64,000 nucleotides of DNA from Palaemon carinicauda (GCF_036898095.1 NC_090759.1:17975853-18039852), one strand, 5' to 3'; positions 1-14,439 are shown, counted from the first letter of the stretch. Notes: generated by a model from the sequence alone, not told the origin. Translations and numbers: made by a program.

Positions 1-199
1 AAGGATATTTCCATGCTATGAATAATAATATGAATAGTCAGTTCCAATATTATTCAAGAAAATTTTATATAGAAATAGGATAGGAAAATTCACGTAAAAC
101 GTTATGATAGAATCTTTTGATGAATTAGTTTCGAAATAATATTAGATTACATTTCTTAAAAGAATAAAAAAGTTCTCTCTCTTCATCGGATTTCTTTGA

Positions 200-1008
200 G
201 TGATATCGGTAATTTACCTCCTCCTCACATTCGAACCATCCTAATGATGCCTTGGTTGTTTAACGTCGGCCACCTTTCAGGGCAAGAGGGGCATGATCTC
301 TCCAAGTCAGGTCTGGCGAGGTGACACCGGTTTTGTTGCTGGGTGTACATATTTTAATCGGCAGCCAGTGTAAATCAATTAGTATAGGGGTGATCCTATC
401 TCTACATGGACACCTTTTATCAGTCTTGTTCCTCTGTTTATTATGTTTTGTAATTTCTTACGTTGTACTTTTGATAAATGGTAATAGATGGAGTTGCAGT
501 AGTCAATACTGGTAATAACACAGTTTATCACAAGTTTCTTTGCAGAATTTTTGTCCAGGTACTTTTTTATAAACGCAATATTTCTTAGATGATAACCAGC
601 AGTTTTTACTACATTATTTATTTGGGCATTGAGAGACAAGGTCCAGTCAAGAAATACACCTAGATCACAAACTTTATTAGATATCGGCACCGAGTCATTA
701 TTTATGTTTATTTGAATATCACCCAAGCTTCTCACATTGTTTCTCTTACCCACCACCATGAACTCAGTTTTGTTCGCATTTAATTTTAGTTGTTTAATTG
801 TCATCCATTCTCTAACACTATCAAGGATTCGGTTTAGAGTTTCAGTAGTGTCATCTATATCAATTATGGAGAAGTAAAATTGTGTGTCATCTGCAAATAG
901 TTTGAACTTCATACCATGCCATCGTAGTATTTTAGATAAATCAATAGCATGGATGCAGAATAAAATTGGACCAAGTACACTCCCCTGGGGTATGGGGTAC
1001 CTCTCTGT
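200..1008 (-). mobile_element. CR1/L2-like non-LTR retrotransposon RT fragment, decayed
   Basis: Read on the minus strand, this is the second half of a LINE reverse transcriptase. It begins near 1000 with the block PQGSVLGPILF, followed by the catalytic box LFADDTQFYF near 895 and the conserved LKLNANKTEFMVVG around 780. After these comes the RT thumb-like region ending in IDYCNSIYYHLS. The frame shifts near 405: the motif RDRITPILIDLHWLPIK continues in another frame, and a few expected residues after it are missing. The element lacks its endonuclease and the first RT blocks, so it is a 5'-truncated dead copy. Family assignment (CR1/L2/Daphne type) rests on the motif style and is inferred. 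Confidence 0.8.
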
Positions 1009-1010
1009 TT

Positions 1011-1515
1011 AAGAGTTCATATGATGAATAAGAGACAACTAAAATCAAGTGTAACAGTTTCATAAGGCAATTGACATTTCTTCATAAAAAAACTAATGAA
1101 TATAACATTAATGTGTCAGGATATGACTATAGTCTATATCTAGAAAAAGATATTTATTGAACTTCCCCATTACTTTGACTTTAAAGAAATATATTTTAGC
1201 AACTGATATGTAATTCTTCTTGATATTGATATACAATTACTATTAATTGTTTTTTTTTATCTTTATAATGATGGTAATGTAGAATGGTTACGACTGTATA
1301 TTAATCTGTTGTTGTTTAGTAGCGAATCTCATTTTAGCAGTCATCTAGTGAGTATCTCTTCAAATCAGAGAATACGAATGGAATGCTCATAAGAAAGTTC
1401 TCTCTTCCATGAAATATAACCTTAATGTATTTCCAAGCGACAACTGCAGACTTGAAGGAAATATGTAAAGGATAAATGAAATCATAATTTATCTAATCAG
1501 TGACCATAACACTCT
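1011..1515. other. AT-rich DNA without recognisable features
   Basis: No credible coding region, repeat unit or RNA signature is visible here. Confidence 0.5.
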
Positions 1516-1517
1516 TC

Positions 1518-1519
<2 letters not shown>

Positions 1520-1561
<42 letters not shown>

Positions 1562-1588
1562 ATATATATAAATATATATATAAATAAA
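1520..1588. repeat. (AT)n microsatellite
   Basis: A run of AT dinucleotides with minor AAAT interruptions. It abuts the 3' end of the RTE-like fragment that follows on the minus strand. Confidence 0.95.
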
Positions 1589-1591
1589 TAA

Positions 1592-1728
1592 ATAAGTCCA
1601 GTTCAGAACGAAGGCCTCAGACATGTCCTTCCACTTGCGTCTGTTTATGGTCGCTCTGTGGCAGTTCACACCGGCAACCTTTCTTAGTTCGTCAATCCAT
1701 CATCTTCTCTTCCTTTCCCTGCTTCTTT

Positions 1729-1732
<4 letters not shown>
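1592..1732 (-). mobile_element. RTE-like LINE, 3'-terminal ORF fragment
   Basis: The minus strand reads the C-terminal tail of an RTE-type polyprotein: R-S-R-x-R-K-R-R, then WIDELRKVAG, then NRRKWKDMSEAFVLNWT. One stop codon interrupts the start of the block. The same tail occurs in the copy at 13395-14035. The 3' end lies directly against the (AT)n array at 1520-1588. Confidence 0.7.
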
Positions 1733-1734
<2 letters not shown>

Positions 1735-1823
<89 letters not shown>

Positions 1824-1829
1824 TAAATA

Positions 1830-1880
<51 letters not shown>
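1735..1880. repeat. (CT)n followed by (AT)n compound microsatellite
   Basis: About 55 bp of CT repeats pass directly into about 90 bp of AT repeats with a few interruptions. Confidence 0.95.
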
Positions 1881-1881
<1 letters not shown>

Positions 1882-2359
1882 ATTCACTCTACCTAGGAAA
1901 TAAATCATCAAGAGAATTGAGCTGATTCCCACGCTTTTGTACTTCCCCTTGCCTATGGGTCATGATAAACGATAAAGAATTTTGTTTAAACAAAGGCCTA
2001 TTTATGAGTATCACAAAACACCTGAATTTCATGCATTCAGCCACAAATAATTGATGTTTTCAAATCAAGTATGGGGAGAATGAAGACACGAGAGATTTTT
2101 TAAAAAATGGCTGTGTATGAGTCCATAGACGAAGAAAATAAACTTCAATCACTTGTCCATTGAAGGGTATAAGAGTTTTTAATAACTTTAGTCTACATAT
2201 TTGTTGTTGAAATGGTTTTGATACTAATGCTCGTGACTGTCATAGGTTACCTTCAAATGTTGAATCATAAATAGCTTTTAATTTAGAGTAAAACGACTGT
2301 CTTAGGAAAACCTGTAAGAACCAAATAACTTCATAAAGGATGAAACCTGCTTATAGAAA

Positions 2360-2600
2360 TATGCCGAGTTTAACAGTGAAAGTTTTTTTTTGAAAACCCT
2401 AAATTTACCAGGAAAACTTTTATTTTCTTTCGAAAATTCCAAGTTCATCGTTCAAACTTTTTTTCATTTTTCTTTTATTTATTTATTTATTTTTTAAACA
2501 CCAAGTTTAATAGTTAAACTTTCCCCCTGAAAACTCCAGTTGATCAGTCAATTCTTTTTTTCCAAAACCTCAAGTTTAACAGTCAACATTTTTTTTATAA
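2360..2600. repeat. Degenerate short repeat, about five copies
   Basis: A motif like CAAGTTTAACAGTCAAACTT followed by poly-T recurs about five times (near 2368, 2440, 2505, 2538 and 2570) with variable spacing of roughly 34-67 bp. No coding role is visible. Confidence 0.5.
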
Positions 2601-2746
2601 AAAGGTGGAGGGGTCGTGTCCCAGTGACATCACTCGCCCCCTTGGACCCACTACTGTAGTTTCGAAATAAAGTTATAGAGCACATTGAATTTCCCTCCCA
2701 CCCGGTCTGCGACCCACCTTAGTCACACTGATGATACCTTGCGATT

Positions 2747-2789
2747 TATAAAAAAAAAAAGAAAAAAAAAAAAAAAAAAAAAAAAAAAA
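2747..2789. repeat. Poly(A) tract
   Basis: An almost pure run of A of about 40 bases. It may be the tail of a retrotransposed sequence, but no recognisable body precedes it. Confidence 0.7.
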
Positions 2790-3169
2790 CTTCCACCTAT
2801 TCCACTTCAGCTGTACTCCTTTCTATATTGGGTCGCGGTTTCATATCAGAACCTATTTTCAAATTGCCCGAGTTGAATTTGGTCCTTGAAAACTTTAGTA
2901 TTTCAAATTGAATCATAAATGTCTTCATTTCAAAGATTTTTAACATTTTCATTTATCAATACCTGTTGATTAATTTCTGAGTAACCAATAATTTTGTATC
3001 TCTTCACCACAACAGCTTGTATGTCAAAGTGTGATTCCATCTTTTAATAAATTTAGTCTTGATGAAGTCACGTAAAAAGTGATTCGAAACACATGTCAAC
3101 AAGTAATAAATGGCGATACGTAAATGCAGCTTTCCTTTTATCCTGAAAACTAACAGGAGCTCAGTTTGT

Positions 3170-3170
<1 letters not shown>

Positions 3171-3247
<77 letters not shown>
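3171..3247. repeat. (GA)n microsatellite
   Basis: About 38 uninterrupted GA dinucleotides. The Ser-Leu and Arg-Glu reading frames across it are artefacts of the repeat. Confidence 0.95.
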
Positions 3248-3248
<1 letters not shown>

Positions 3249-3365
3249 CCACTTCTAAGTCGCTCTACCTACTTTTGTTCTCGTTCTGATAATAAATTAC
3301 TTAATAACGAAATGAGGTCCTTTACAGTTATAATGTCAGTAAACACTTGAAATCAAAGAAGGAAT

Positions 3366-3489
<124 letters not shown>

Positions 3490-4140
3490 GGTTGTTGAGT
3501 TGAGGCTTTCGATATCTAATTCAACATCTATGGATTTTCGCCGATAATCATCGTCAGATTCGTTGAAAACATGAAAATATGCCAGAAAAACCATTCCGTT
3601 ATCCACTGGGAATTATTGGCAACTTATGCAAATTTACCCAAAGACCACCATATTAGATACCTCGCAAATTTAAACCTCAATTTTGCTTCAAAAATATATT
3701 ACATTTAGAACCGGTAAACTTATTGAACAATTGTAGAGCTATGGAGTTTTCATGCCACGTACATTTGTTTATCATATCTCATTTCACTCCTACAAATGAT
3801 ATTGAACTAAAATCGTAGCAACCACATTATATTGTAATCACATTTAAATTTCCACTTTCAGTAAATAGGAATTTTGCACCAGATGCTGAACAGAACAAAA
3901 GCTAACTGATAAACCATCTATATCAGAGTTTTCTGGAAACTGATCTTAATCCCTCGAAAATTTTATTGTCACTTGATAGATTCAGCAAAGTAAACAAAAG
4001 CAATTGATTTAGCAACAGCAATATGCTCACCAACAGATCATTAATAAACAGGAAAAACGAACGACACCGATATACTGATATATGTATGTATCTATCTGAT
4101 ACATACATACTGTATACCAAGGGAGAGAGACGGGGTCGGT
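3490..4140. other. Unannotated AT-rich DNA
   Basis: I see no supported gene, repeat family or RNA in this stretch. Confidence 0.4.
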
Positions 4141-4149
4141 TGAAATTTA

Positions 4150-4870
4150 CTGCAGAGTGTAATAGATGATGAGATCCCAGAGGGAGATATGAAAATGGTG
4201 ATTGGCCGCTTCAATGCTGGAAGAAATAATCGAGGAACAGAGAATGTGATGGCGAATTTGCAAATGAAAATGGAGCACATTTCATAAGTTTCAATTTAGC
4301 AAACAATCTTCTTGGAGGTACTCTTTTTCCACCAAAAACATTCATAAGTATACATGGACTTCACAATGTGGCAATTAAAAAATTCACATAGATCACAGTC
4401 ATTAATAAAGAGAGAAGGAGAACTCAGAAATGTAAGAAGTTACAGAGGTGCAGATATTGCTAGTGATCACCAGCTCCTCATTGCCACACTGAAATTAAAA
4501 CTGAAAGCACCCAACAGAAAAAAAATAGAATACCTAGGTTTGATACAACTAAGCTTTTAGAAGAAGAGCACAGAGAAACATTTGCAATTGAATGTTGGAA
4601 TCGATTTACAGTCTTGTAGACTTTAGGAGGCGAAGAACAAACAATTAAGGAAGAATGCTGTGATATTAAGAACATATATCAAACAGTTGTAAAAAGGAGA
4701 CAAAGACACAAATTGATTGTGAAAGTTCTAGGAAGTGGTGAAAATTACGAGGTAGAGCATGCTAAGTATTCCATTATTGATAGTGAGGTCAAAATAAAAG
4801 CCAGGAATGACTGGAGAGAATATTTAGACAGTAAAGCAGATGAGTTCAAAATTACAAATGATGTAGAAAT
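4150..4870 (+). mobile_element. RTE-like LINE endonuclease fragment (family A), decayed
   Basis: The plus strand encodes the end of an apurinic-type endonuclease of a LINE. DEIPEGDMKMVIGRFNA corresponds to the GDFNA box; NENGAHFIS-like and SIHGLHN-like blocks follow, then RSYRGADIASDHQLL, the conserved SDH motif, near 4435-4475. The inter-domain region with GENYEVEHAKYS is at 4735-4770. The frame shifts several times. The same protein is better preserved at 24300-25080, so this is a truncated copy of that family. The SDH catalytic motif is present, but the GDFNA aspartate is replaced by R in this copy. Confidence 0.75.
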
Positions 4871-4939
4871 TCATCCCCCAAGTGCACCAGAGATTCCTAC
4901 ACATCCTTACCCATCCCAAGGTCTGAAGGAAAGCATTTG

Positions 4940-5475
4940 AAAAAGATAAAAGATATCAAGAAAATGCCCGTGAGCAGTGTCTCAGGAACTTAAGGAAGAA
5001 TTCTAGCTTTCCAGGCATGTGAAGACATCTGTCTATAAAAATCAAAACAAAATTTAGGTTCCCTTTTTTGGCATGGATATCACAAAGAACTTTTATAGAT
5101 GGTTACAATGAGGATCAAGAGGATATATTTCATACCCGATTTTCTATTAAATGCAAATCATATATGTCTACGTATCTTGCAAAATTGCAATAATGATCTG
5201 AAACCACTAAAAAAAGGTATTCATAGACTCTGAAATTCCCATAAATAAGGAACACGCGATATAATAACCAACCTGTCTACGAATTGTTTCTTATTGTAAA
5301 AACTTCATCACGCCTTTCTCGAGGATACAAATCTCAGGATTATACGAAGTATATAACTACCTAAATATGACTCCTGTCTGTTCATCATTTCATCCAAGAT
5401 ATTCAAGAAGAATTAATTGTACGGTCATCAACAATATTAGTTTTGTGTACAAGAGCAGCAGAAATAAAAAAAAAA
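4940..5475. other. AT-rich DNA without recognisable features
   Basis: Possibly continued decay of the preceding LINE, but no conserved motif can be read. Confidence 0.35.
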
Positions 5476-5485
5476 TGAGAGGTCA

Positions 5486-5529
5486 TAATAATAATGATGA
5501 TGATAATAATAATAATAATGATAATAATG

Positions 5530-5594
<65 letters not shown>

Positions 5595-5668
5595 AATGAT
5601 AATAATATCAATAATAACAATTATCATTATTATCAACTTTCTCATTATTATTATTATAATCATTATAG
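5486..5668. repeat. (AAT)n/(AAC)n compound trinucleotide repeat
   Basis: AAT/GAT triplets, a pure AAC block at about 5560-5593, then AAT and ATT triplets. Poly-Asn and poly-Ile reading frames here are repeat artefacts. Confidence 0.95.
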
Positions 5669-5669
5669 G

Positions 5670-7150
5670 AAAAGTGTGAGACTTAATGGTGAATTTTATG
5701 CAGATACAAATGAACCATTTAAAACCCCACCAAGATTATTAAAAATAAATATAGCTCTACAAAAATCCGTTGTTTTTTTAGTCCCAATGCAATGGAAACC
5801 TAATCAGAATAAAATCATACCACATCCTTCTAAAATATCATTATAAGAACTGCCATTTTCCTCAGATGAGACCATTTCTTTCCAATCTTTCATGAACAGG
5901 GTCTCTAGTTTTGGAAATAAATTCTATTAAATCAGTAATTTACCGACTAATCCTGCAGAAAGTATATTGGTATGTTTGCATATGTCGAGCAATAAGAGGG
6001 GATTATTTAGCCTAATGCCTAGCTGTTTTTTTTTTATGAAATAATCATCAACGTCTTAAATAAACTTTCTACTCGTGCAATTTTTGATGATTAGATTTAT
6101 GAATAATGTATTATTACCCAATGTATGTTTGCGTATATATATTTGTAAACGTTATACTTATAAAATTACCACAATATAATGTACGTACATATCTCAGGTT
6201 ACAAACCTAACAAAAGACTTGTCCATATCGGCAGCGTAAGACCACTTCATTCTTGCGATAATAGACAAAAACCCATTTAACATTCATTGACCTCTGAACA
6301 CGGACGCGTGATAAAACGAAAAAATAAAGCGAGAAGATTTGTCTTTATTGCTCTTCATTCATATTCCACAGCCGGTAAAGTTTTTCTCGAGGATAATACG
6401 CACCACCATCAGTTAGAGGAATATTAGGGAAACAACGAGATACCGAGGCTATGATTATCTGCCAGAAAAAAAGCGCGATGAATTATTAGCTACGAAGCCG
6501 AGTGACACTAAACACCGTCACAGCCGACAATAATGCAGCAAGCGATTAGAGGCAGCTAAAGGTCAGAGCAAATCTCGAACTACATATTTGGTGAAACAAA
6601 ATCAAGTTTTCAGTGGTGGATTGTCATTATCCTATTTTCTCTATCCCGTTGAAAATGTGGTTGCAATTTTAAAGATAGCGGGGCAGAATGAGAGTTAAAG
6701 GTTTGCAATGTTTTATAATATGCGAGTGAGGCTTTAAAGGTACTTTGACAAAACAACGCATAGCTCGTAATGCTTACGTAAATATATACATAATATGTAT
6801 AAGTGGATAAGATTTTTTTGGCTAGCATTCAAACAGTGACGATTATCACCATTGGTGTTATAAATTTTACAGCAGATTACATAAAATGGTTCATAAAGAA
6901 CTACATACATTTTCGATTGGGAATGCAGTTAACTCAGTGCTAAGTTAGGCTTTGAAATATAACAGAAAGAATCTCTATTAGACTGAGCACAGAGAAGTTA
7001 ACAAATTACTTATGTAAAAATTGTACAATAAAATAAAACATATTTAAATAATATCAAACCTTTACATAGCTTTCTGGGTGATATTGATAATGCATTTAAT
7101 AATTTCGATCTGTTATAGAATATTACATACATAAAGGTAATGTACACACA
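5670..7150. other. Long stretch with no supported gene
   Basis: No convincing open frame, splice structure or transposon motif is visible. The part at about 6290-6590 is less AT-rich and non-repetitive, and could be conserved non-coding DNA. Nothing identifies it. Confidence 0.35.
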
Positions 7151-7151
7151 C

Positions 7152-7370
<219 letters not shown>

Positions 7371-7459
7371 TATATTTTGGTTCTGAGGACACAAAAGGAA
7401 CAAAGGAAATAGAGTGGGGTTTCTTATTTATAAAAAAATTTGTAGTTACTATAGAATCA

Positions 7460-9360
7460 TTTTATAATATTGGTGACAGAATTGTAGGATTGATTATCAA
7501 ACTAAGAAGTATAAACTAAAGATTATTCAAACGTAAACACCAACATCCCATACAGAGGATGAAATAAAAACTTTTTTTTTGAAGATCTGGAGCATCTATG
7601 GAAAAACATAAGATTCAATTTATATTTGTTTAGGGTGATTTCAATACTAAGGTATGTCAAAAGAAGAGAGGATAATCAGCTGTAGGTATATTTGGAGTAG
7701 GCACAGAGGAGATATACTTGTAGAATTTGCTGAAAGAAACGATCTGAAAACCATGAAAACCTTTTTTTTTTTTTTTTTTTTTTATAAAAAGGAACATAGA
7801 AAATGGATATGGAGAAGCCCAGATAGAGAAACTTAAAACGAAACAGAATTTATTCTAAATTAAAGTTAATTTAGTTAAAGATATAACAGTGCTAAGCAAA
7901 TTAAAATCAAGCGACTACAGAATGGTGAAAAGTGAAATTTGTCTAGATCTAAGGGAAGAATGTTCTCAAACTAATTTTAAGAAAGAAAATAAACACTTTA
8001 GTAATAAGAGAAAAATATGATGAGTTTAGTTTAGCAATATAAAATAGGTACCCTCAGCTACACGTTGAAATGAAATGGAAGCAAGTAAAGAAGAAATGAA
8101 CAATAATTTCACAAAATTTGAATTTGAATCAGCACAAGAGATAGGTGGAAAAGTTCCTAAATATGACCAATGAAAACTATCAAAAAACACCAAAATTCGT
8201 ATGAGGGAAATATACAAAAAAGATGCATTAGAATTACCAGAAATACTTTATACAAAAAACAAACTGAATGCCAAAGACATTCGTACATACAATCAGACCA
8301 AGGTTGAGGAAACACTAAAAAAAAAAAAAAAAAAAGGATGAAGCATCAAGTTAATGAAAAGAAGACTTGGAATAGGGTGCCAACAGCTATCTGCTTTAAA
8401 GGATATAAAGGGAAATATTATCAGCAAATGAGATGGAGTGATAAAAATGGGAGAGGATTTTTATACAATGCTATACAATAGTGATATAACGATATAAGAA
8501 ATAACTTTGCCAATGAAATAATGGAGCACTTGAGCCTGTACCATTAGTAACAATATAAGTAAAGAAAGCATTAAAAACCATGAAAAGAGAGATGAAGGCC
8601 TATCAATTGACTTACTAATAGATGGAGGATATTTCATAATAATAAAACTCTATACCTACAGCTTGGAGAATAATTATCATTATAATACATTAATTCACAA
8701 AAAGGAAGACAGAAAAGACCTAAAAAATAATCGCCCAATATGTTTACTCTCAGTACTATATAATGTATTTTCAAAGATGATATTAGGCCGACAGCTAGAC
8801 TTTAATCAATCAAGAGAGCAGGTAGGGTTTAGAGGTGGGGTTTCGACAACTGACCATATCCATGTACTTGACCAGCTAATGGGAAAATCAACGGAGTATG
8901 ACAAACCACTAAGTATGGCATTTATAGACTATGAGAAAGCTACTGATTCGGTCAAAACTCCAACAGTAATTGAATCACCTCTAAAGCAATGAAGAGATAA
9001 ATCTTAAGTTAGAACACTTGAAGATATCTACAGTATACGGAAAGTACAGCAATCCTAAAACTATATGAAGCTAGTGAGAAAATTCTGACTGAGAAAGGAG
9101 TTAGACAGGGAGAGCCCATCTCTCCTAAATTATTTACAGCATGTCTAAAAGTTATTGAGAATTTAGGTTGGGAAAATGTTGGAATTAACGTAAATGTGGA
9201 ATACCTTAACAACTTATGATTTGAAGATAACATAGTTCTATCTAATTAATCATGGGAGGAATTGCAAAAAATTATGAAATTGAATAGAGAAAGCAGAAAT
9301 GTAGGACTGAAAATTAATATGAGTAAAGATTATGTTTAAAAAATCACATTCTTATTCACA
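7460..9360 (+). mobile_element. RTE-like LINE (family B) endonuclease-RT, decayed
   Basis: A long but broken LINE polyprotein. Endonuclease blocks in order are KIIQT.TPTS near 7525, GDFNTKV near 7640 and GDILVEFAERNDLKTMKTFF near 7705-7765. Next come RKWIWRSPDRET near 7800 and an RT start at about 8700 (NNRPICLLSVLYNVFSKMIL). RT continues with REQVGFRGGVSTTDHIHVL, MAFIDYEKATDSV, GVRQGEPISPKLFTACL near 9090 and FEDNIVLSN, a damaged catalytic box, near 9220. Stops and frameshifts are frequent. A poly-T run at 7761-7783 has expanded inside the endonuclease frame. Upstream ORF and 3' tail are missing; a Jockey-like LINE begins directly after. Confidence 0.85.
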
Positions 9361-9364
9361 GTGG

Positions 9365-11105
9365 AGATTAACTACTGCACTATAATTGATCAGTGGCCAC
9401 TATTCTCTTGCTAAGGGTAGAAGAGACGCTTTAGCTTTAGTAAACAGTTCTTCTAAGAGAACACTCCAAAATTAAACCATTGTTCTCTAGTCTTGGGTAG
9501 TGCCATAGCCTATGTACAATGGTCTTCCACTGTCTTGGGTTAAAGTTCTCTTGCTTGAGGGTACACTCGGGCACACTACTCTATCTTATTTTTTTCTTCC
9601 TCTTGTTTTCTAGAAACGGTGTGTTGGACAGGCTTAATAGAAGGGCCATGGATGCCTGGTAGTTTATCAAGAGCTTGACTTTTCCTTATCTATTTTTTTT
9701 TTCTTTTCAAAACCATCCTTACTGTCCTCCCTCAAGTTGAAGTAGCTATCCTGGAGGATATTAAGCCTTGCATGGTGTATCGGCTCCACCACGTTGACCA
9801 GTTTTTCCAACCTTTTTTCTATAGTCTATGGGTCTGATCAATCACTTTATTTATATTTCCGTACACATTGTTTTTGTTATCATTCTTATTAATTTAGTTT
9901 TTAAGTCTGATATATCTTTTTTATTAGCATTAATTCTTATGCTGTCTGGAGACATTGAGCGAAATCCTATACCAGTACGTCCTAGACTTCGTCAGTGTCG
10001 TCTACTGTATTACAATATTCGTGATCTTCATGCAAATACTCATGACCTTACAGGTGTGTCCACACAATATGATATTCTTTTGTGCTCAGAAACTTTGGTT
10101 TCTAATATGAGGCACTCATCTGAGCTCCTTATAACTGGTTTTAAGAAACCCATAATTTTGAAACGGGATGCCATTCCTAAGGCCAGGGGAATGACGGTGT
10201 ATATTAGGACTGAGTACCCTGCTTCTCACAAGTCCAGCTATGAATGGTGATATCATGAGATTGAGGTAATAAAAGTTTGTGGCAGGCATACCAACTTATA
10301 TTTGTGTTGGATCTACCGGAATCCAGACATGGATGAATCTATCTTCGATTGTCTTCTTACCATTATGGCTAAGATGCAAGATGATAGAATAGCCTCTTTT
10401 GTCTTTTTTGGTGATTTCAATGCTCACCATAGAGTTGCTGAATTCTGTTTCTCCTACTGATCACCAGGGCTTAAGAGCCTTGAACATTGCCTCTGAATCA
10501 GGCTGTGAGCAAATCATAAGTGAAGCTACTCACAGGTCTGGTTACTGCTTGGACCACATATATACCAACTTCTCTGGCGTTTTAACAACTATGGTTGGTT
10601 CTCCAGTTGGGACATCTGATCATGCCTTGAATTCAAAAGTAGTGAAAACTGAGTATCCTGTCTCTGATGTATCAAACTCATGTAAGATTTATATGAAATC
10701 TCAAGCAGACTAAAATGGAATTTTGAGTGATCTTTTGGGATTGAATTGAGCACAATTTTATAGTAGTGTTGATAATGCTGTTCCTTTCAATGAGAATCTG
10801 GTCAACATAATTGATAGGCGTATCCTTTCTCGTGTGCTAAGGTACCGAGTGAAAGACAAACCATGGTTCAATGATTATTACAGACATGCATATTTGAAGA
10901 AGCAGGAGGCCTATCATCTTTGGACGGGTATCAGATCCGATTTAACTTAGAATAACTATACTAAGCTTAGAGCGCTTGCTAAGATAGTTTATGCTTCAGC
11001 TGAAAAGGAATACAATATAACCATAAAAGAAACCCTTTCTGTTACAACCCAGGAATATAAGTGGTGGCTTACCTTTAAATCTTCACTCTTTGATGTAGAT
11101 GCAAC
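9365..11105 (+). mobile_element. Jockey-like LINE, 5'UTR and endonuclease half
   Basis: The start (9365-9640) matches the 5'UTR-like sequence also present at 30565-30790 and, inverted, at 43440-43680. The frame opening at 9828 runs 140 residues. It has a hydrophobic start, then SGDIERNP and YYNIRDLHANTHDL, ILLCSETLVSNMRHSSELL, and GMTVYIRTEYPASHKS. After a stop it continues in other frames with FVFFGDFNAHH at about 10405 and THRSGYCLDHIY near 10530. The SDH box is at about 10615, and VKDKPWFNDYYRHAYLKKQE is at about 10850-10905. It stops where an (ATT)n array starts at 11109, so the RT half is absent. Function in life: nicking of target DNA for target-primed reverse transcription. This copy is dead. 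Confidence 0.85.
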
Positions 11106-11106
11106 A

Positions 11107-11171
<65 letters not shown>

Positions 11172-12275
11172 TAAGCTACAACCCTAGTTGGAAAAGCAAG
11201 ATGCTATAAGCCCAGGGGCTCCAACAGGAAAAACTAGCCCAGTGAGGAAAGGAAAAAAAGATATAGATAATCGATATAAGAAATAATGAAAAATTAAAAT
11301 AAAATATTTCAAAAACATTAACAACATTAACACAGATATTTGATATATAAATTATAAAAGAACTAAGTAAGCCTGTTCAACATGAAAACATTTGCTGCGA
11401 GTTTGAACTTTTGAAGTTCTACTGATTCAACTACTCGATTAGGAAGATCATTCCACAACTTGGTCACAGCTGGAATAAAACTGAGTACTGAGTAGCATTG
11501 AGCCTCATGATGGCGAAGGCCTTACTATTAGAATTAACTGCATGCCTAGTATTACGAACAAGATGGAACTGTCCGGGAAGATCTGAATGTAAAGGATGGT
11601 CAGAATTATGAAAAATCTTATGCAACATGCATAATGAACTAATTGAACGACGGTGCCAGAGATTAATATCTAAATCAGGAAAAAGAAATTTATCATTCCG
11701 TAAGTTCCTGTCCAACAAATCAAGATGAGAATCAGCAGCTGAACACCAGACAGGAGGACAATACTCGAAACTAGGTAAAAGGAAAGAATTAAAACACTTC
11801 TTCAGAATAGATGGATCACCAAAAATCTTGATTGACTTTCTCAATAAGACAATTTTTTGTGCAATTGAAGAAGACACAGACCTAATGTGTTTCTCAAAAG
11901 TAAATTTGCTGTCGAGAATCATACCTAAAATTTTAAAGGAGTCATACAAAGCTAGAGAAACATTATCAATGCTGATATCAGGATGTTGCGGAGCCACCGT
12001 CCTTGACCTACTTACAATCATACTTTGAATTTTATTAGGATTCAACTTCATACCCCATAATTTGCACCATGCACTGATTTTAGCTAGATCTCTATTAAGG
12101 GATTCAGCAACCCCAGATCTACATTCAGGAGATGGAATTGATACAAAGAGAGTAGCATCATCTGTATAAGCAACAAGCTTGTTTTCTAGACCAAACTACA
12201 TGTCATGTGTATATATTATGAAAAGTAATGGGCCAAGAACACTACCCTGAGAAACACCAGATATCACATTCTGAT
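11106..12275 (-). mobile_element. Jockey-like LINE, 3' half with RT end and (ATT)n tail
   Basis: Minus strand, same family as the preceding element. From 12275 down it has SQGSVLGPLLFIIYTHDM (RT block), an AYTDDATLF catalytic region near 12165 and MKLNPNKIQSMIVSRSRT at 12051. The C-terminal region continues to about 11464 with FEYCPPVWCSAADSHLDLLD and INLWHRRSISSLCMLHKIF. The 3'UTR follows and ends in a (TAA)n tail that appears as (ATT)n on the plus strand at 11109-11170. The 5' end is truncated. One aspartate-flanking residue differs from the usual YADD (T for A). Confidence 0.85.
11109..11170. repeat. (ATT)n array, the tail of a LINE
   Basis: About 20 ATT triplets placed exactly at the 3' end of the minus-strand Jockey-like LINE. 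Several related LINE tails in the window end the same way. Confidence 0.9.
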
Positions 12276-12479
12276 ACAAATTAATTGTGAACGGGGTTTG
12301 GAAACTATAAAAACTAGTGAAAGAGTGAAACCCAGATAATGGAGCAGTGAATGTTTTCATACTTGGTGGGAGAATCGAGGAACTCTGTAAACGATTGTAA
12401 TCAGTTAAGCGACTCAAAATTTTGACCGTAAATCCAACAAAAATTTCAAAATTACATTTGAACACAGTCATCTTTCGGC

Positions 12480-14035
<1,556 letters not shown>

Positions 14036-14079
14036 CTAACTCCTTTCTCAATCGGATTTTTTTCACTGTGTGTATGCCT

Positions 14080-14101
14080 ACACACACACACACACACACA
14101 C

Positions 14102-14141
<40 letters not shown>

Positions 14142-14151
14142 TATATTCATA

Positions 14152-14224
<73 letters not shown>
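14080..14224. repeat. (AC)n/(AT)n compound microsatellite
   Basis: Two AC blocks alternate with two AT blocks. A shorter version of the second AC/AT pair is found at 19868-19897, just after the 3' LTR. Confidence 0.95.
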
Positions 14225-14226
<2 letters not shown>

Positions 14227-14437
14227 GTTTTCACCGTTATCCCTACATTAAGGGCTCCGTTGCCTGATGGGCCCCCTAATTGCATCAGGCATGGCTTATA
14301 ATTTGGCATTGTTTTTACGATAGCATGCCCTTGCAGTCATCAACCACAGTTATTGGCGGTAGGCCTAACCTTTGACTTAATAGTACAACTACAAGGCGGC
14401 AGTTTCTACATTTACTGGCAGTGGGCCTAACCTTCTG
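14225..14437 (+). repeat. 213-bp flanking repeat, left copy
   Basis: This segment starts at TTTTCACCG and ends at CCTTCTG. It is present again at 19898-20110 with no difference that I could find beyond the first base or two. It lies immediately outside the left LTR. It does not look like part of the LTR, because the order is repeat-LTR on the left but LTR-microsatellite-repeat on the right. Confidence 0.9.
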
Positions 14438-14439
14438 GT

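Noticed and set aside
9365..12275. Twin-priming inversion of a single LINE insertion
   Set aside because: Twin priming leaves the tail at an outer end; here the (ATT)n tail is at the junction.
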